DNA from: Motiliproteus sp.
GTDB taxonomy: Bacteria > Pseudomonadota > Gammaproteobacteria > Pseudomonadales > Balneatricaceae
Length of the DNA stretch: 36,077 nucleotides
Assembly: GCA_026196225.1 (NCBI GenBank)
Contig: JAPHRD010000121.1
Coordinates: forward strand, 1-36,077
Direction: 5' to 3'
The position numbers were made by a program, and so were the translations under genes. The notes beneath the pieces are model-generated. The model did no database searches and was not told the origin of the DNA. It saw nothing but the letters and a program-made list of their open reading frames with translations. Every line of letters begins with the position of its first letter. Positions within the stretch are counted from its first letter, which is position 1. Of the stretch, positions 17,599 through 26,164 are shown piece after piece.

Positions 17599-19736
17599 AA
17601 AGCTCCCTGGCAAAGCGCTACGGCCTGCTACTGGCCCTTTCCATTACCGTCATCGGTATTGGCGAACTATTGCTGAATTTACACTACCTTGATCGCTACT
17701 CCGAACGCTCTGTCCAAACCGGCCAAAAACAGCTGACCTCTGTAATCGAGCAACAGATTATTCGGGATGCAGAGTTGGTCACCTCGACACTGGCCAGCAG
17801 TCTAGACATCTACGTGTACAACTCTGACTTCAGTGCCATACAGGAATTATTGGAATCCCTGTCCATTGAGGGAGATGTTCTCTATACCTACATCAGCGAT
17901 AGTGATGGCCTGATCGTTCACGACGGTAGCAACGAACTCAACAGCTATGGAAAAGCAGTGGCAGAATATTTGCCCGCTGACATCCCTTTAGGCATGACGC
18001 CATCCACTCGCAAAATTGGTCCCTACGTACATATCGCCCAGCCGATCCAGTCAGGAAACCAAACCTTTGCCATGCTGCATGTAGCCATCTCTTACACCCA
18101 AGCTGAAGAAGATATTCAGCGCCTGACCCAGAGCCTGGCAGACAACTCTGATCAGCTCCGCGATAACATCAGCCACACCATGTTCAGCGTTATTCTGCTA
18201 CTACTATGTCTATCGGCAGTATTGGCATTTTTCCTCTCCCAGAGACTACTTAAACCGCTGAAGCAGCTGGCCGAGTACTGCCGCCAGTACGCAGATGGTG
18301 ATAAGAAAGTCCAATTTACCCTTGAGCGGGATGACGAGATCGGCCAACTCAGCGACGCGCTGGAGGACATGAAGGGAGCGATCGCTAAATCCCAGTCGCA
18401 GATTGAAGAGCTCGCCTACCTCGACCCCCTGACCCACCTACCCAACCGCCGCATGTTCAACGAAGAGCTCAACAGTCTAATCGCCTGGACCGATCGCAAC
18501 GATGACCAGTTGGCGATTATTTTTATCGATCTCGACCACTTCAAGGATGTCAACGATACCGCCGGCCACGATGTTGGTGACCAACTCCTAAAGATGACCG
18601 CAGATCGGCTCTCATTACTGCTTCACTCTCAGGACTCCCTGCCTGATTTCCCAGTGCTAGGTGATCTTTTGCTATCCCGTTTGGGTGGTGATGAGTTTGT
18701 CATGCTGCTACCGGCCTATCGCCACAAAAAGGAGGTGGAGAATCTTTGTCGTTTGATACGAGACCGTCTGGAAGAGGGGTTTGTTATCGACGAACACCGC
18801 TTCCACATCTCCGCCAGCTTAGGGGTCACTTTCTATCCAGATAACGCCGGTAGCGCTCAGGAGCTGCTGAAGCAGGCAGATATTGCCATGTACGCTGTCA
18901 AGAATTCTGGGCGTCGTGGTTATCAACTCTACCACCGGGAGATGGATACCGAGGTCAATCGCGATATTGCCCTGATCCAGCAATTTCGGATTGCCCTTGA
19001 GCAAGACCAGCTTTATCTCGACTATCAACCAATTCACGACCTTAGCAACGGTAGTCTGGTCGGTGCAGAGGCGCTGTTACGATGGCAGCATCCGGAGCGT
19101 GGATTGATTCCACCGGACGACTTTGTACCGGTCATCGAGAAAACAGAGCTGATCACCCCACTGACTCTCTGGGTGCTGAACCAGGCCTGTAATGACCTAT
19201 CCAGTCATATCCTCTTCCACCACCCCCGATTCAACCTGTCGGTAAATATTTCCGGGGCAGCCCTTGAGGATGAATCGATCCGGGAAAAGGTCAGCCAGAT
19301 CATCAAATTCTACAACCTGCCCGAGCGACAACTGCACCTTGAGATCACTGAAACCAGCATGATGGAAAACGTCGAAAGTTGCGCCGATATTCTCTACGAG
19401 TGGAAAAATGCCGGTACCGATATCTGGATCGATGATTTTGGCACTGGTTACTCTTCCCTTAATTACTTACACAACCTGCCCATTGATGGGCTTAAAGTTG
19501 ATCGCAGCTTTATCAGCTCCATCAGTACCGATCAGCAAAGCCAGATTATCGAAACCATTGTCGCTCTCGGTAGCTCACTGGAAATAAAAACCATCGCCGA
19601 AGGGATCGAAACCGAGATCCAACGCCAACGCCTGCAAGCTATGGGCTGTCGATACGGTCAGGGCAATCTGTTTTCACGGCCGCTGCCACTACGCCCGCTC
19701 ATCCGCAAATTTAATCAGAAAATCGTCAATGCCTAA
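17583..19736 (+). CDS. Membrane HAMP-GGDEF-EAL cyclic-di-GMP enzyme
   Basis: 717 residues: TM helix near 12-30, periplasmic sensor region about 31-197, second TM about 198-222, HAMP, GGDEF (LGGDEF at 368-372) and EAL (motif at 496-498). EAL catalytic residues appear intact (AEALLRW, SVNISG, LEITETS, IDDFGTGYSS, EGIETE), and GGDEF is intact, so both synthesis and hydrolysis of c-di-GMP are possible. There is no RxxD inhibitory site at the usual place. An ATG at 17595 overlaps the upstream stop as ATGA and may be the true start. The operon suggests control by the PhnD-like protein. Confidence 0.93.
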   Translation: MAVSMKSSLAKRYGLLLALSITVIGIGELLLNLHYLDRYSERSVQTGQKQLTSVIEQQIIRDAELVTSTLASSLDIYVYNSDFSAIQELLESLSIEGDVLYTYISDSDGLIVHDGSNELNSYGKAVAEYLPADIPLGMTPSTRKIGPYVHIAQPIQSGNQTFAMLHVAISYTQAEEDIQRLTQSLADNSDQLRDNISHTMFSVILLLLCLSAVLAFFLSQRLLKPLKQLAEYCRQYADGDKKVQFTLERDDEIGQLSDALEDMKGAIAKSQSQIEELAYLDPLTHLPNRRMFNEELNSLIAWTDRNDDQLAIIFIDLDHFKDVNDTAGHDVGDQLLKMTADRLSLLLHSQDSLPDFPVLGDLLLSRLGGDEFVMLLPAYRHKKEVENLCRLIRDRLEEGFVIDEHRFHISASLGVTFYPDNAGSAQELLKQADIAMYAVKNSGRRGYQLYHREMDTEVNRDIALIQQFRIALEQDQLYLDYQPIHDLSNGSLVGAEALLRWQHPERGLIPPDDFVPVIEKTELITPLTLWVLNQACNDLSSHILFHHPRFNLSVNISGAALEDESIREKVSQIIKFYNLPERQLHLEITETSMMENVESCADILYEWKNAGTDIWIDDFGTGYSSLNYLHNLPIDGLKVDRSFISSISTDQQSQIIETIVALGSSLEIKTIAEGIETEIQRQRLQAMGCRYGQGNLFSRPLPLRPLIRKFNQKIVNA

Positions 19737-20682
19737 ATCCGCTTCCCGCTCTCCAATTCCCCCCCAACAGCGCTACCTCCTCGCCGCCATTTTGCTCGGT
19801 TTCGCCACAAGCCTGTTCGCTGGTGAGTGGGAGATCAAAACTGATCTCAAATACACCGATGGTGCCCGCTCCGACATCACCACCTACAAAAATGACAGCA
19901 GTTTCGACAAGCGCAAGGTCAAGCATAAATACAGCACAAAGATCGAAACCCTGCTCACCTATACCGAAGAGACCACCGTTCCCGATCTCGCCTATAGCCT
20001 TCGTGCCGGCCACATCTACAAGCGGGTCAAAGACACCGATCTGCGCTTAAAAGAAGATGGCTCTGTGAAGAAGGACGAAACCCGCACCTAAGTGGATCGC
20101 ATCATCTATTTGGGCCTAGGTAGCAAATACACCCTGCGTAATTTCCTCGGCGCCAACCGTTGGAAGTTATCCGGCCGATTTGATTACTACTTGGATGTTT
20201 CCTACAGCGCCCACGATTTGCATGAAGATGCCAATGAACGATCCGGTGACCTCAATGGCCACGAGTGGGAAATAAAAGCCAGCGGCGAATACTCTACCCC
20301 TTGGAGCAGCCTCTACCTATCACCCTATGCGGAATTTAAAGAGGAGCGACTGGACTTCTGGCACGACGATCTGAGAGACAAGGATCAGGAAGCGGAGAAA
20401 GAACGCCAATACGAGGCAGGGCTGTTTTTGGACTGGGTCTCGCCACTTCCGGGCTGGGATCTGACTGTTGGTGGATATTGGCAGAAAGAGCGGGATGCCG
20501 AGAAGAACCCCGGTGAAACCGAGTGGCAGTGGGAGGATGAAGAGCGCTGGATCGGAAAACTAAAGCTGGAGTACGAAGCGCCCTGGCCAGGTTTCGAACT
20601 GGAGCTCGGCTACGAAGAACATCTTAACGGTGTCGATGAGGGTGAGAAGGAGTTTAACCTTGAACTCAGTTATGAGTTCTAA
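19729..20682 (+). pseudogene. Outer-membrane beta-barrel-like gene interrupted by an in-frame stop
   Basis: Starts at an ATG overlapping the end of the GGDEF-EAL gene by 8 nt. A signal peptide (LAAILLGFATSLFAGE) leads into alternating aromatic/charged strands. Codon 121 is TAA (20089-20091), after which the same frame continues for 196 residues (20092-20682) with the same strand-rich, Trp/Tyr/Glu-rich character, ending LELSYEF, a typical C-terminal aromatic of outer-membrane barrels. Full length would be about 317 residues. A GTG follows the stop directly but has no ribosome-binding site. One base change explains it: recent nonsense mutation or sequencing error. I do not recognise the family with certainty. 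Confidence 0.7.
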
Positions 20683-20829
20683 GCCGATCATAGGCGAGCG
20701 GAACTGAGGTTGGGATTGGCCCCATCAAAAAAGCTGAGAAACACAGTAATTGCTGCAATACTGATAGAGATCGCTTGAAACGGAATGGCACAAACGCCTT
20801 TCCAGGGAATTTTCGCTAAGGAGAAGGTA

Positions 20830-21459
20830 ATGATTCGTAAACTGCTGCTGACCGTTTTAGTCACCCTGCTTGCTTTTCAAAATCAGGCATCCGCCGACAA
20901 CGCCTTCAAAAACTATCAGCTGATCATTGACGGCAAGGTCTTTGAACTCAATCTGGACGAAGATATTGAAGTGATCACAGGCAACGGTGCCAAATCCATG
21001 GTGCGAATTGTCGAAAAGCCTTTCTCCGAATACACCGACGACTTTATCGCCTTCCACCATAAAAGCGGACTCAGTGTTTCATCCCACCATCTGGGCAACG
21101 GCATCACCCAGCTGATGACGGCAACAGCCACCGGAACCGTGGTACTGGTGCAGGAATACACCAGTATCGACCCCTCCTCACTCACTCGGCTGATGCTCAA
21201 CGAAGTAACCAAAGAATCGGTTCAATACGGTTACCAGCTAACGGACAGCCCTCACAGCCGCTCCCTGAAATCCGGAGAAACCATGAACGGTCTGAAGGCA
21301 ACCTTGAGCTATCGAGACGAAGAAACCTACGTGGAAGTACTCGCCTATGGTAAAAAAGATGTGGGCGTACTGGTCATCACCCAGATTGACAAATCCTACC
21401 TGGATTCCGATCGGGAAGTACTCAGCCGTTTCTGGGATACCTTCCAGCTAAAGTTCTGA
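20830..21459 (+). CDS. Secreted protein of unknown function
   Basis: 209 residues from the ATG at 20830, chosen because GGAG lies 7 nt upstream and a signal peptide (MIRKLLLTVLVTLLAFQNQA, cleavage near ASA) starts there; the frame is open to 20785. The mature part is predicted mixed alpha/beta, without cysteines or known motifs (YQLIIDGKVFELNLDEDIEVI, FWDTFQLKF). It follows the broken barrel gene at 147 nt in the same direction and may belong to the same periplasmic system. No function assigned. Confidence 0.75.
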   Translation: MIRKLLLTVLVTLLAFQNQASADNAFKNYQLIIDGKVFELNLDEDIEVITGNGAKSMVRIVEKPFSEYTDDFIAFHHKSGLSVSSHHLGNGITQLMTATATGTVVLVQEYTSIDPSSLTRLMLNEVTKESVQYGYQLTDSPHSRSLKSGETMNGLKATLSYRDEETYVEVLAYGKKDVGVLVITQIDKSYLDSDREVLSRFWDTFQLKF

Positions 21460-21508
21460 GCAACTAGTCGACAGACCATGCTAAACCTACACAGGGATCG
21501 CCCAAGCT

Positions 21509-21913
21509 TTGATTGAATCCGTTGCTGGAAAAGCTGCCGTCTCAGCCTTAGCCACCCATATTGTCCGTTGGATAGCGAACTTAGGCCGGGCAGGAGATTA
21601 CCGCAAAGAGCAATCCCGCCAATGCCTGGAGCGAGTCATTCTGGCGGTGCGAAAAACCGCCGTCTATTGCCGCTCGCTGGATCAAGGCAAACCGGTTAGC
21701 CACGACAAAGAAGCCGAGATAGCCATCGAGTGGACCCAATTGGCCCTGGAACTGGAACGCCTGAAACTGGATAAACTGGCCAAAAAATGTCGGGTAAGTG
21801 GCTGGTATTGGGAAGATCAGGGTCGCTTTGATGAAGAGTTTCTACGCAAAGCCCAGGTTAGTTTCAACCATATAGAAACCCTAGCCAGCCGCTTATTGAA
21901 AAGCATCGGTTAA
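21509..21913 (+). CDS. Hypothetical all-helical cytosolic protein
   Basis: 134 residues with a TTG start and only a weak ribosome-binding site (AGGGAT). The composition is normal for coding sequence and strongly helical: ECLERVILAVRKTA-type amphipathic stretches, then ALELERLKLDKLAKKCRVSGWYWED. No signal peptide, membrane span or recognised domain. It lies 49 nt after the preceding secreted-protein gene. Reality as a gene is likely but not certain. Confidence 0.6.
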   Translation: MIESVAGKAAVSALATHIVRWIANLGRAGDYRKEQSRQCLERVILAVRKTAVYCRSLDQGKPVSHDKEAEIAIEWTQLALELERLKLDKLAKKCRVSGWYWEDQGRFDEEFLRKAQVSFNHIETLASRLLKSIG

Positions 21914-22316
21914 ACTGATCAGCGCTCACGCCGCTATTCAATATAGGAGCACAGCTGGAACAACGGTTAATTGATGACGCGGAAAAATGCTCCAACCAGT
22001 CACCCCAACGTCATAAAAGCGGTCTATAGTTAACTCAATTGATCAGCTCCCGAACAGGCAAATACCCAAGCCTATTCAGGGACAACAGGGGGATCAAAAG
22101 CGCAGATGACACGGCAGCATATCTCTGCTCAAGCCATAGCCCGACAGACATCGCTAACCCAACCGGCGACCCGAAATCCCCTCCCCCTAATTTCCAGCAA
22201 TTCTAACTTCATCCCACCGCCTCTTCGGTGGTTAATGCTGCTCTTCGGCCATACTCTGGCCACCAGTATTCAGTTTCTCGATCTCCCTTTATGCAAGGCG
22301 AACAACAGGAGCGTTT
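21914..22316. other. Intergenic region before phoH
   Basis: About 400 nt with no convincing gene. A short open frame at 22106-22324 lacks a well-placed ribosome-binding site and overlaps the phoH start. A small inverted repeat, CCACCG (22214-22219) with CGGTGG (22226-22231), lies about 90 nt upstream of phoH. The phoH promoter is presumably here. Confidence 0.45.
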
Positions 22317-23171
22317 ATGGCTAATCAACAGTTATCCAGAGCGGAACGTCGGCAGATGAAACAGTCACGTAGAAAGGAGAAGAAACAACAATCCCGTATG
22401 CACCCTGAGAACGAGACCAACCAACCCCTTTGGGCCAATTTCCGGCGTGGACGCTGTAGCCAGCCTTTCCAACCGCTCAATCGAACCCAACGGCAATTTG
22501 CCGCTTTGATCGAGTCCAAGAAAGTGGCCATCGCGACCGGAGCGGCCGGTACAGGCAAGAGCTACGTGGGTCTGGCTATGGCTTGCGAAGCCCTGGAGGC
22601 GGGCGAGATTGAACGCATCATTGTGGTTCGCCCGTTGATCGACAGCGAAGAGGGCCGTATCGGTATTCTACCAGGTGAACTCAACGACAAAATCGGCCCC
22701 TACTTTCAACCCGCCCGGGATATCCTTGAAGAACGTATGGGCAGCGGCCAGGTCAAAGGGCTGATCGAATCCAAGCGGATCGAATTCTCCCCCCTGGCCT
22801 TTATGCGCGGAACCACCTTCAACGACTGCTGGATCATCATGGATGAAGGCCAGAATGCCAGCGCCGGGCAGATGAAGATGCTGCTCACCCGATTAGGCCG
22901 CAACAGCAAACTGATCATTAACGGTGACACCCGTCAGTGTGATCTGCCGGTAGGTGGGGAAAGCGGTTTGGCCGATGTGGTTAAACGTTTCCGCAACAGC
23001 CCATCGGTAGGTGTGCAGAATTTCGTCCAAGCGGATATTGTTCGGGATGACTTTGTGAAGGAGGTAGTGCTGGCTTACGAAGGTAATGACGGTAGCGTTG
23101 AGCCGATAAGACAGCCCCCGAAACTACAACTGACTCCGGTTTCAGGGGTGATAGACCGCAAGGTCCACTAA
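22317..23171 (+). CDS. phoH: PhoH-family P-loop ATPase
   Basis: 284 residues. A very basic, glutamine-rich N-terminal tail (about 1-35) precedes the PhoH ATPase core: Walker A GAAGTGKS at 75-82, Walker B WIIMDEGQN at 172-180, and TRLGRNSKLIINGDTRQCDLP with the sensor motif. The family links to phosphate starvation and RNA metabolism; no PIN domain is present, so this is the short PhoH type rather than PhoH2. AGGAG sits 7 nt before the ATG. It stands alone and converges on the DUF4242 gene with only 15 nt between stops. Confidence 0.92.
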   Translation: MANQQLSRAERRQMKQSRRKEKKQQSRMHPENETNQPLWANFRRGRCSQPFQPLNRTQRQFAALIESKKVAIATGAAGTGKSYVGLAMACEALEAGEIERIIVVRPLIDSEEGRIGILPGELNDKIGPYFQPARDILEERMGSGQVKGLIESKRIEFSPLAFMRGTTFNDCWIIMDEGQNASAGQMKMLLTRLGRNSKLIINGDTRQCDLPVGGESGLADVVKRFRNSPSVGVQNFVQADIVRDDFVKEVVLAYEGNDGSVEPIRQPPKLQLTPVSGVIDRKVH

Positions 23172-23186
23172 CAAATGAGCTAGCCG

Positions 23187-23459
23187 TTATTCGGCGGTGG
23201 TCGGATCGATCACCGTCGCAATCTCCGCCACGCTATTGGCCGGAAAGCCACCCTGAGATGCGTGCTCACGGACCATCTCTTCATTGGGTGCGATGTAAAC
23301 GCAGTAGATTTTATCACCGGTTACATAACTATGCTGCCACTGAATCTCTGATCCCAGCTTCTGCAGCACGCCACATGAGGTCTGCGAAATCCCCTGCAGC
23401 TCCTCGGCTGTCAGATTTCCCGCTCCGGGTATTTCACGTTCGATCAAATATTTGGGCAT
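23187..23459 (-). CDS. DUF4242 (SCO4226-like) small protein
   Basis: 90 residues. The layout MPKYLIEREIPGAGNLTAEEL...SYVTGDKIYCVYIAPNEEMVREHASQGGFPAN is that of DUF4242 proteins, a ferredoxin-like fold; SCO4226 of Streptomyces binds nickel. The conserved EHAS-x-GGFPAN segment is present. Cytosolic, monocistronic, convergent with phoH. The function is unknown in Gram-negatives. Confidence 0.85.
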   Translation of the reverse strand: MPKYLIEREIPGAGNLTAEELQGISQTSCGVLQKLGSEIQWQHSYVTGDKIYCVYIAPNEEMVREHASQGGFPANSVAEIATVIDPTTAE

Positions 23460-23530
23460 GATAGTGCTCCTTGTTGTTTTAATTGTATTGATGCTTTAAC
23501 GGAAATGGATTTGAGGAATTACCAATCCCC

Positions 23531-23577
23531 AAAAAAAGAAGGGCCGCGAATCTGTTGAAGGGGGCAGAGTCGCGGCC
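23531..23577 (-). terminator. Rho-independent terminator of the porin gene
   Basis: On the minus strand GGCCGCGA (23577-23570) pairs with TCGCGGCC (23549-23542) over a 20-nt loop, followed by CTTCTTTTTTT. It lies 45 nt after the porin stop. Confidence 0.8.
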
Positions 23578-23621
23578 AAGTTTAACTACCAGTTTGGAGG
23601 TGGCAGTTTGGAACTTAAATC

Positions 23622-24725
23622 TTAGTAGGTCAGAACAGCACCGATCGCGAACTGGTCTACATCGCCTGTTGCAGAAGAGCTAGCATTGAAGACATTCTGC
23701 TTACTCTCGTTATACTCAGCCACAATCTGCAAGTTGTCGTTGATCTTGTGGAAGTAGGCAATGGCATTCAATTCAGTTTTTGCAGGACCTCCAGGTGCCA
23801 AAATGATGTCATCTGTGTCGGTCTCAGACGTAGACAGTACGATGCGGCTATTACCCCAGCTGTATGAGGCCTGCAGCAAATAACCATCAGAATCCATACC
23901 ATCGGCAGTAGTGAGATCAGCAATAACAGAAGAGATACCATCGGAATCAAATCCAGAGGCAGTCAGCTTGAAACCACCAAAGGCAACTTGAGCACCATAA
24001 CCAACACCGCTCACACTATCGCCTGAGCTGTTTTCGCCAGTGGCACCGTTTACCCATGCGGTATAGGAACCGCCATCAAAAGAGCCGTTATAGGTCAATT
24101 CGGTTTCAAAACGAGCGCTGATGTCTTCACCTGGGGTTGAAGTAGTACCTGTATCAGGATCTAAAACACCAACAGCCACTTTAAAGCCATTCATATCAGG
24201 GCTGCGATAAGTAATCTGAGCCACAGGAGTTGCATAAGGATAGCCGGCAGAGATATTACCGAAGGTTACCGCACCACCTGTTGGTGCTGGCAGACCGGTA
24301 CCCAGCAGCAGCTCGTCCAGGAAGATGTTGCTACGACCGTAAAGACCGAAGTCCTTACCGAACAGAACCTGACCCCACTCGCCATCTACGGTGCCGTAGA
24401 ACTGACGAATATCGATATTTGTATCACTTGCACCGGAGGTTCCGTCGTTAATGGTTACCCAGAAAGAAGAACGTGCGCCTAGTTTCAGATCGCCCATCTG
24501 CTTGCCGACGTTGAAACCGATGTAGTTAGGCAGGAAGCCCATGCGTACACGACCTTTCTCTTCGTCAGTGCTTTTGTCATCAGTGTGAACGTAAAACGCA
24601 TTAAGAAGACCATCAGCAGCAAAGGTAGTACCTGCGTGATCGTACAGTTGAATCTCAGCGCTGGCTTGTGCGCTCATACCCATGGCTACTGCCACTGCTA
24701 AAAGCTTAACTTTATTGTTCTTCAT
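23622..24725 (-). CDS. General outer-membrane porin (Gram-negative porin family)
   Basis: 367 residues from the ATG at 24725, which gives a standard signal peptide (MKNNKVKLLAVAVAMGMSAQ, cleavage after ASA) and a GGGGGG ribosome-binding site; an ATG 15 nt upstream is less likely. The mature barrel has the porin_4 pattern: strands such as RMGFLPNYIGFNVGKQM, GQVLFGKDFGLYGRSNIF and the C-terminal FAIGAVLTY ending in an aromatic residue. It forms a trimeric diffusion channel in the outer membrane. It has its own terminator. The palindromic element at 24911-24925 may regulate it. Confidence 0.92.
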   Translation of the reverse strand: MKNNKVKLLAVAVAMGMSAQASAEIQLYDHAGTTFAADGLLNAFYVHTDDKSTDEEKGRVRMGFLPNYIGFNVGKQMGDLKLGARSSFWVTINDGTSGASDTNIDIRQFYGTVDGEWGQVLFGKDFGLYGRSNIFLDELLLGTGLPAPTGGAVTFGNISAGYPYATPVAQITYRSPDMNGFKVAVGVLDPDTGTTSTPGEDISARFETELTYNGSFDGGSYTAWVNGATGENSSGDSVSGVGYGAQVAFGGFKLTASGFDSDGISSVIADLTTADGMDSDGYLLQASYSWGNSRIVLSTSETDTDDIILAPGGPAKTELNAIAYFHKINDNLQIVAEYNESKQNVFNASSSATGDVDQFAIGAVLTY

Positions 24726-25114
24726 GTCGCCCCCCGGCATTACGGATTTAATGTATTTGAATCGATGGATCGATTATCGGGAAGCGAAGCCAATAACGGC
24801 ATTCGGCAAAGGCAGGCTTTTTTTGCGACTTTCGGACTGCGGTACTTTTAACTATTTAAGACCACAGACAAGGGGGGGATAGAGCGAGAGACGAAAGCAC
24901 TACACCTAGGACTACGACCGGTAGTACGACCAAAGAGAGGCTTTTTACTACTTGACCTACTTCAATTTCAACTCACTGAAACCAGATCATTTGTGCAGTT
25001 CGGAAACTATAACGCAGGCGCAAAAAAATTTAACTGAGTCAGATCAAGATTGGCGGCAATATCGCTACAGGAAGTGACCACAACAACAGCCAAAATACTC
25101 CATATTCATGAAGA
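24726..25114. other. Intergenic region between the histidine kinase operon and the porin gene
   Basis: About 390 nt with no gene. It should hold the porin promoter and the 3' end of the operon to the right. ACTACGACCGGTAGT (24911-24925, 5+5 palindrome) and ACTACTTGACC (24947-24957) are the only distinctive words seen. Confidence 0.45.
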
Positions 25115-26164
25115 TTATTTTTCAGTGCTGTTGTGAATCAGTGGCAATTTCAACAGAAACTCCGCGCCAACTGCCGGAGAGGGCAAACATTCAAGACTCC
25201 CGCCCAACACCTCACTGCAAAGGTTGTAGGAGATATGGAGGCCAAGACCAGTCCCTCCTTCTCCACGGCGAGTGGTGTAAAAGGGCTCGAAAACATGATC
25301 GATAACATCAGCGCTGATGCCTTTACCCGTATCTCGAAAATAGAGATAGATCTGCTCACCGTCGTGCTCCAACTGTACGGTAATTTTACCGGAGCCACCG
25401 TCGTCAAAGGCATGCTCTAAAGTGTTAATGACCAGGTTGGTGATTACCTGGGCGATCACCCCAGGGTAGCTATCAATCTCCAAGGGGCCCGCACCGGCCA
25501 CTTCAAATTCAACATCACTTTCTTGCAGTCGAGGTTTTAGACTGTCCAATACTTCCCAAAGCAGCTGTGGCAGATCAAACACTCGCTGTTCGTAGGTGGC
25601 CTGATCCACAGCAGCCTGTTTAAATCGCTGAACCAATTCATGAGCACGCTGAAGATTGGTCAAAACCAGTTCTGAGTTTTCTTGAATATCTGTCAGATAA
25701 TCTTCCAGGGTTCCCTTGGTCAGTTGCCCCGCTTTGACCTGAGCAACGATCTGACGGTTATGCTCTCGCAAGTGGGAGACCGCGGTAACCCCCACACCAA
25801 CAGGCGTATTGATTTCATGGGCAACACCGGCCACTAAATGACCTAGAGCTGCCATCTTTTCAGATTCAATCAATTGTTGCTGTGTCTGATGCAAGGTCTG
25901 CAGCGATTGTTCCAATGCAGCGTTAGAATCGTCCAATTGCTGCATCGCCGATTCCAATTCTTCGGTACGACGGCGGATTTTATCTTCTAAGGTAATGGTG
26001 GTTTGGAACAGGGAAAAATCCGTCGCTTCGGAGTTAACGCCCTGCTCAGCCCGATCCATCAATACATAGATGATCTTCTGTAGCCGATCGATTTCAGTCA
26101 GCAATTCCGATTTACTGGCGCCGCCACCGATAGGTGAAAAACTGTCAGTCACTTGGGTATCCAA
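25115..26164 (-). CDS. Sensor histidine kinase partner of a FIST/NosP-like protein
   Basis: 349 residues, soluble. A coiled-coil region (about 55-105) leads to the H-box MAALGHLVAGVAHEINTP with His116. The ATPase domain has the N-box (NLVINTLEHAF), G1 (DTGKGIS) and G2 (GGTGLGLHIS). There is no PAS, membrane or receiver domain, so input must come from a partner. It overlaps the FIST gene by 20 nt. In P. aeruginosa the FIST protein NosP is co-cistronic with the kinase NahK, and NosP controls its autophosphorylation in response to NO; the same logic is inferred here. No response regulator gene adjoins. Confidence 0.9.
   Translation of the reverse strand: MDTQVTDSFSPIGGGASKSELLTEIDRLQKIIYVLMDRAEQGVNSEATDFSLFQTTITLEDKIRRRTEELESAMQQLDDSNAALEQSLQTLHQTQQQLIESEKMAALGHLVAGVAHEINTPVGVGVTAVSHLREHNRQIVAQVKAGQLTKGTLEDYLTDIQENSELVLTNLQRAHELVQRFKQAAVDQATYEQRVFDLPQLLWEVLDSLKPRLQESDVEFEVAGAGPLEIDSYPGVIAQVITNLVINTLEHAFDDGGSGKITVQLEHDGEQIYLYFRDTGKGISADVIDHVFEPFYTTRRGEGGTGLGLHISYNLCSEVLGGSLECLPSPAVGAEFLLKLPLIHNSTEK

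Noticed and set aside
20089-20091. Programmed stop-codon readthrough or recoding at TAA
   Set aside because: No recoding context or downstream structure is evident; a mutation or sequencing error is simpler.
20092-20682. Separate gene starting at the GTG after the in-frame stop
   Set aside because: No ribosome-binding site or signal peptide; better explained as the second part of a broken gene.
22106-22324. 72-codon open frame upstream of phoH
   Set aside because: No ribosome-binding site at proper distance, no recognisable protein features, and it overlaps the well-supported phoH start.
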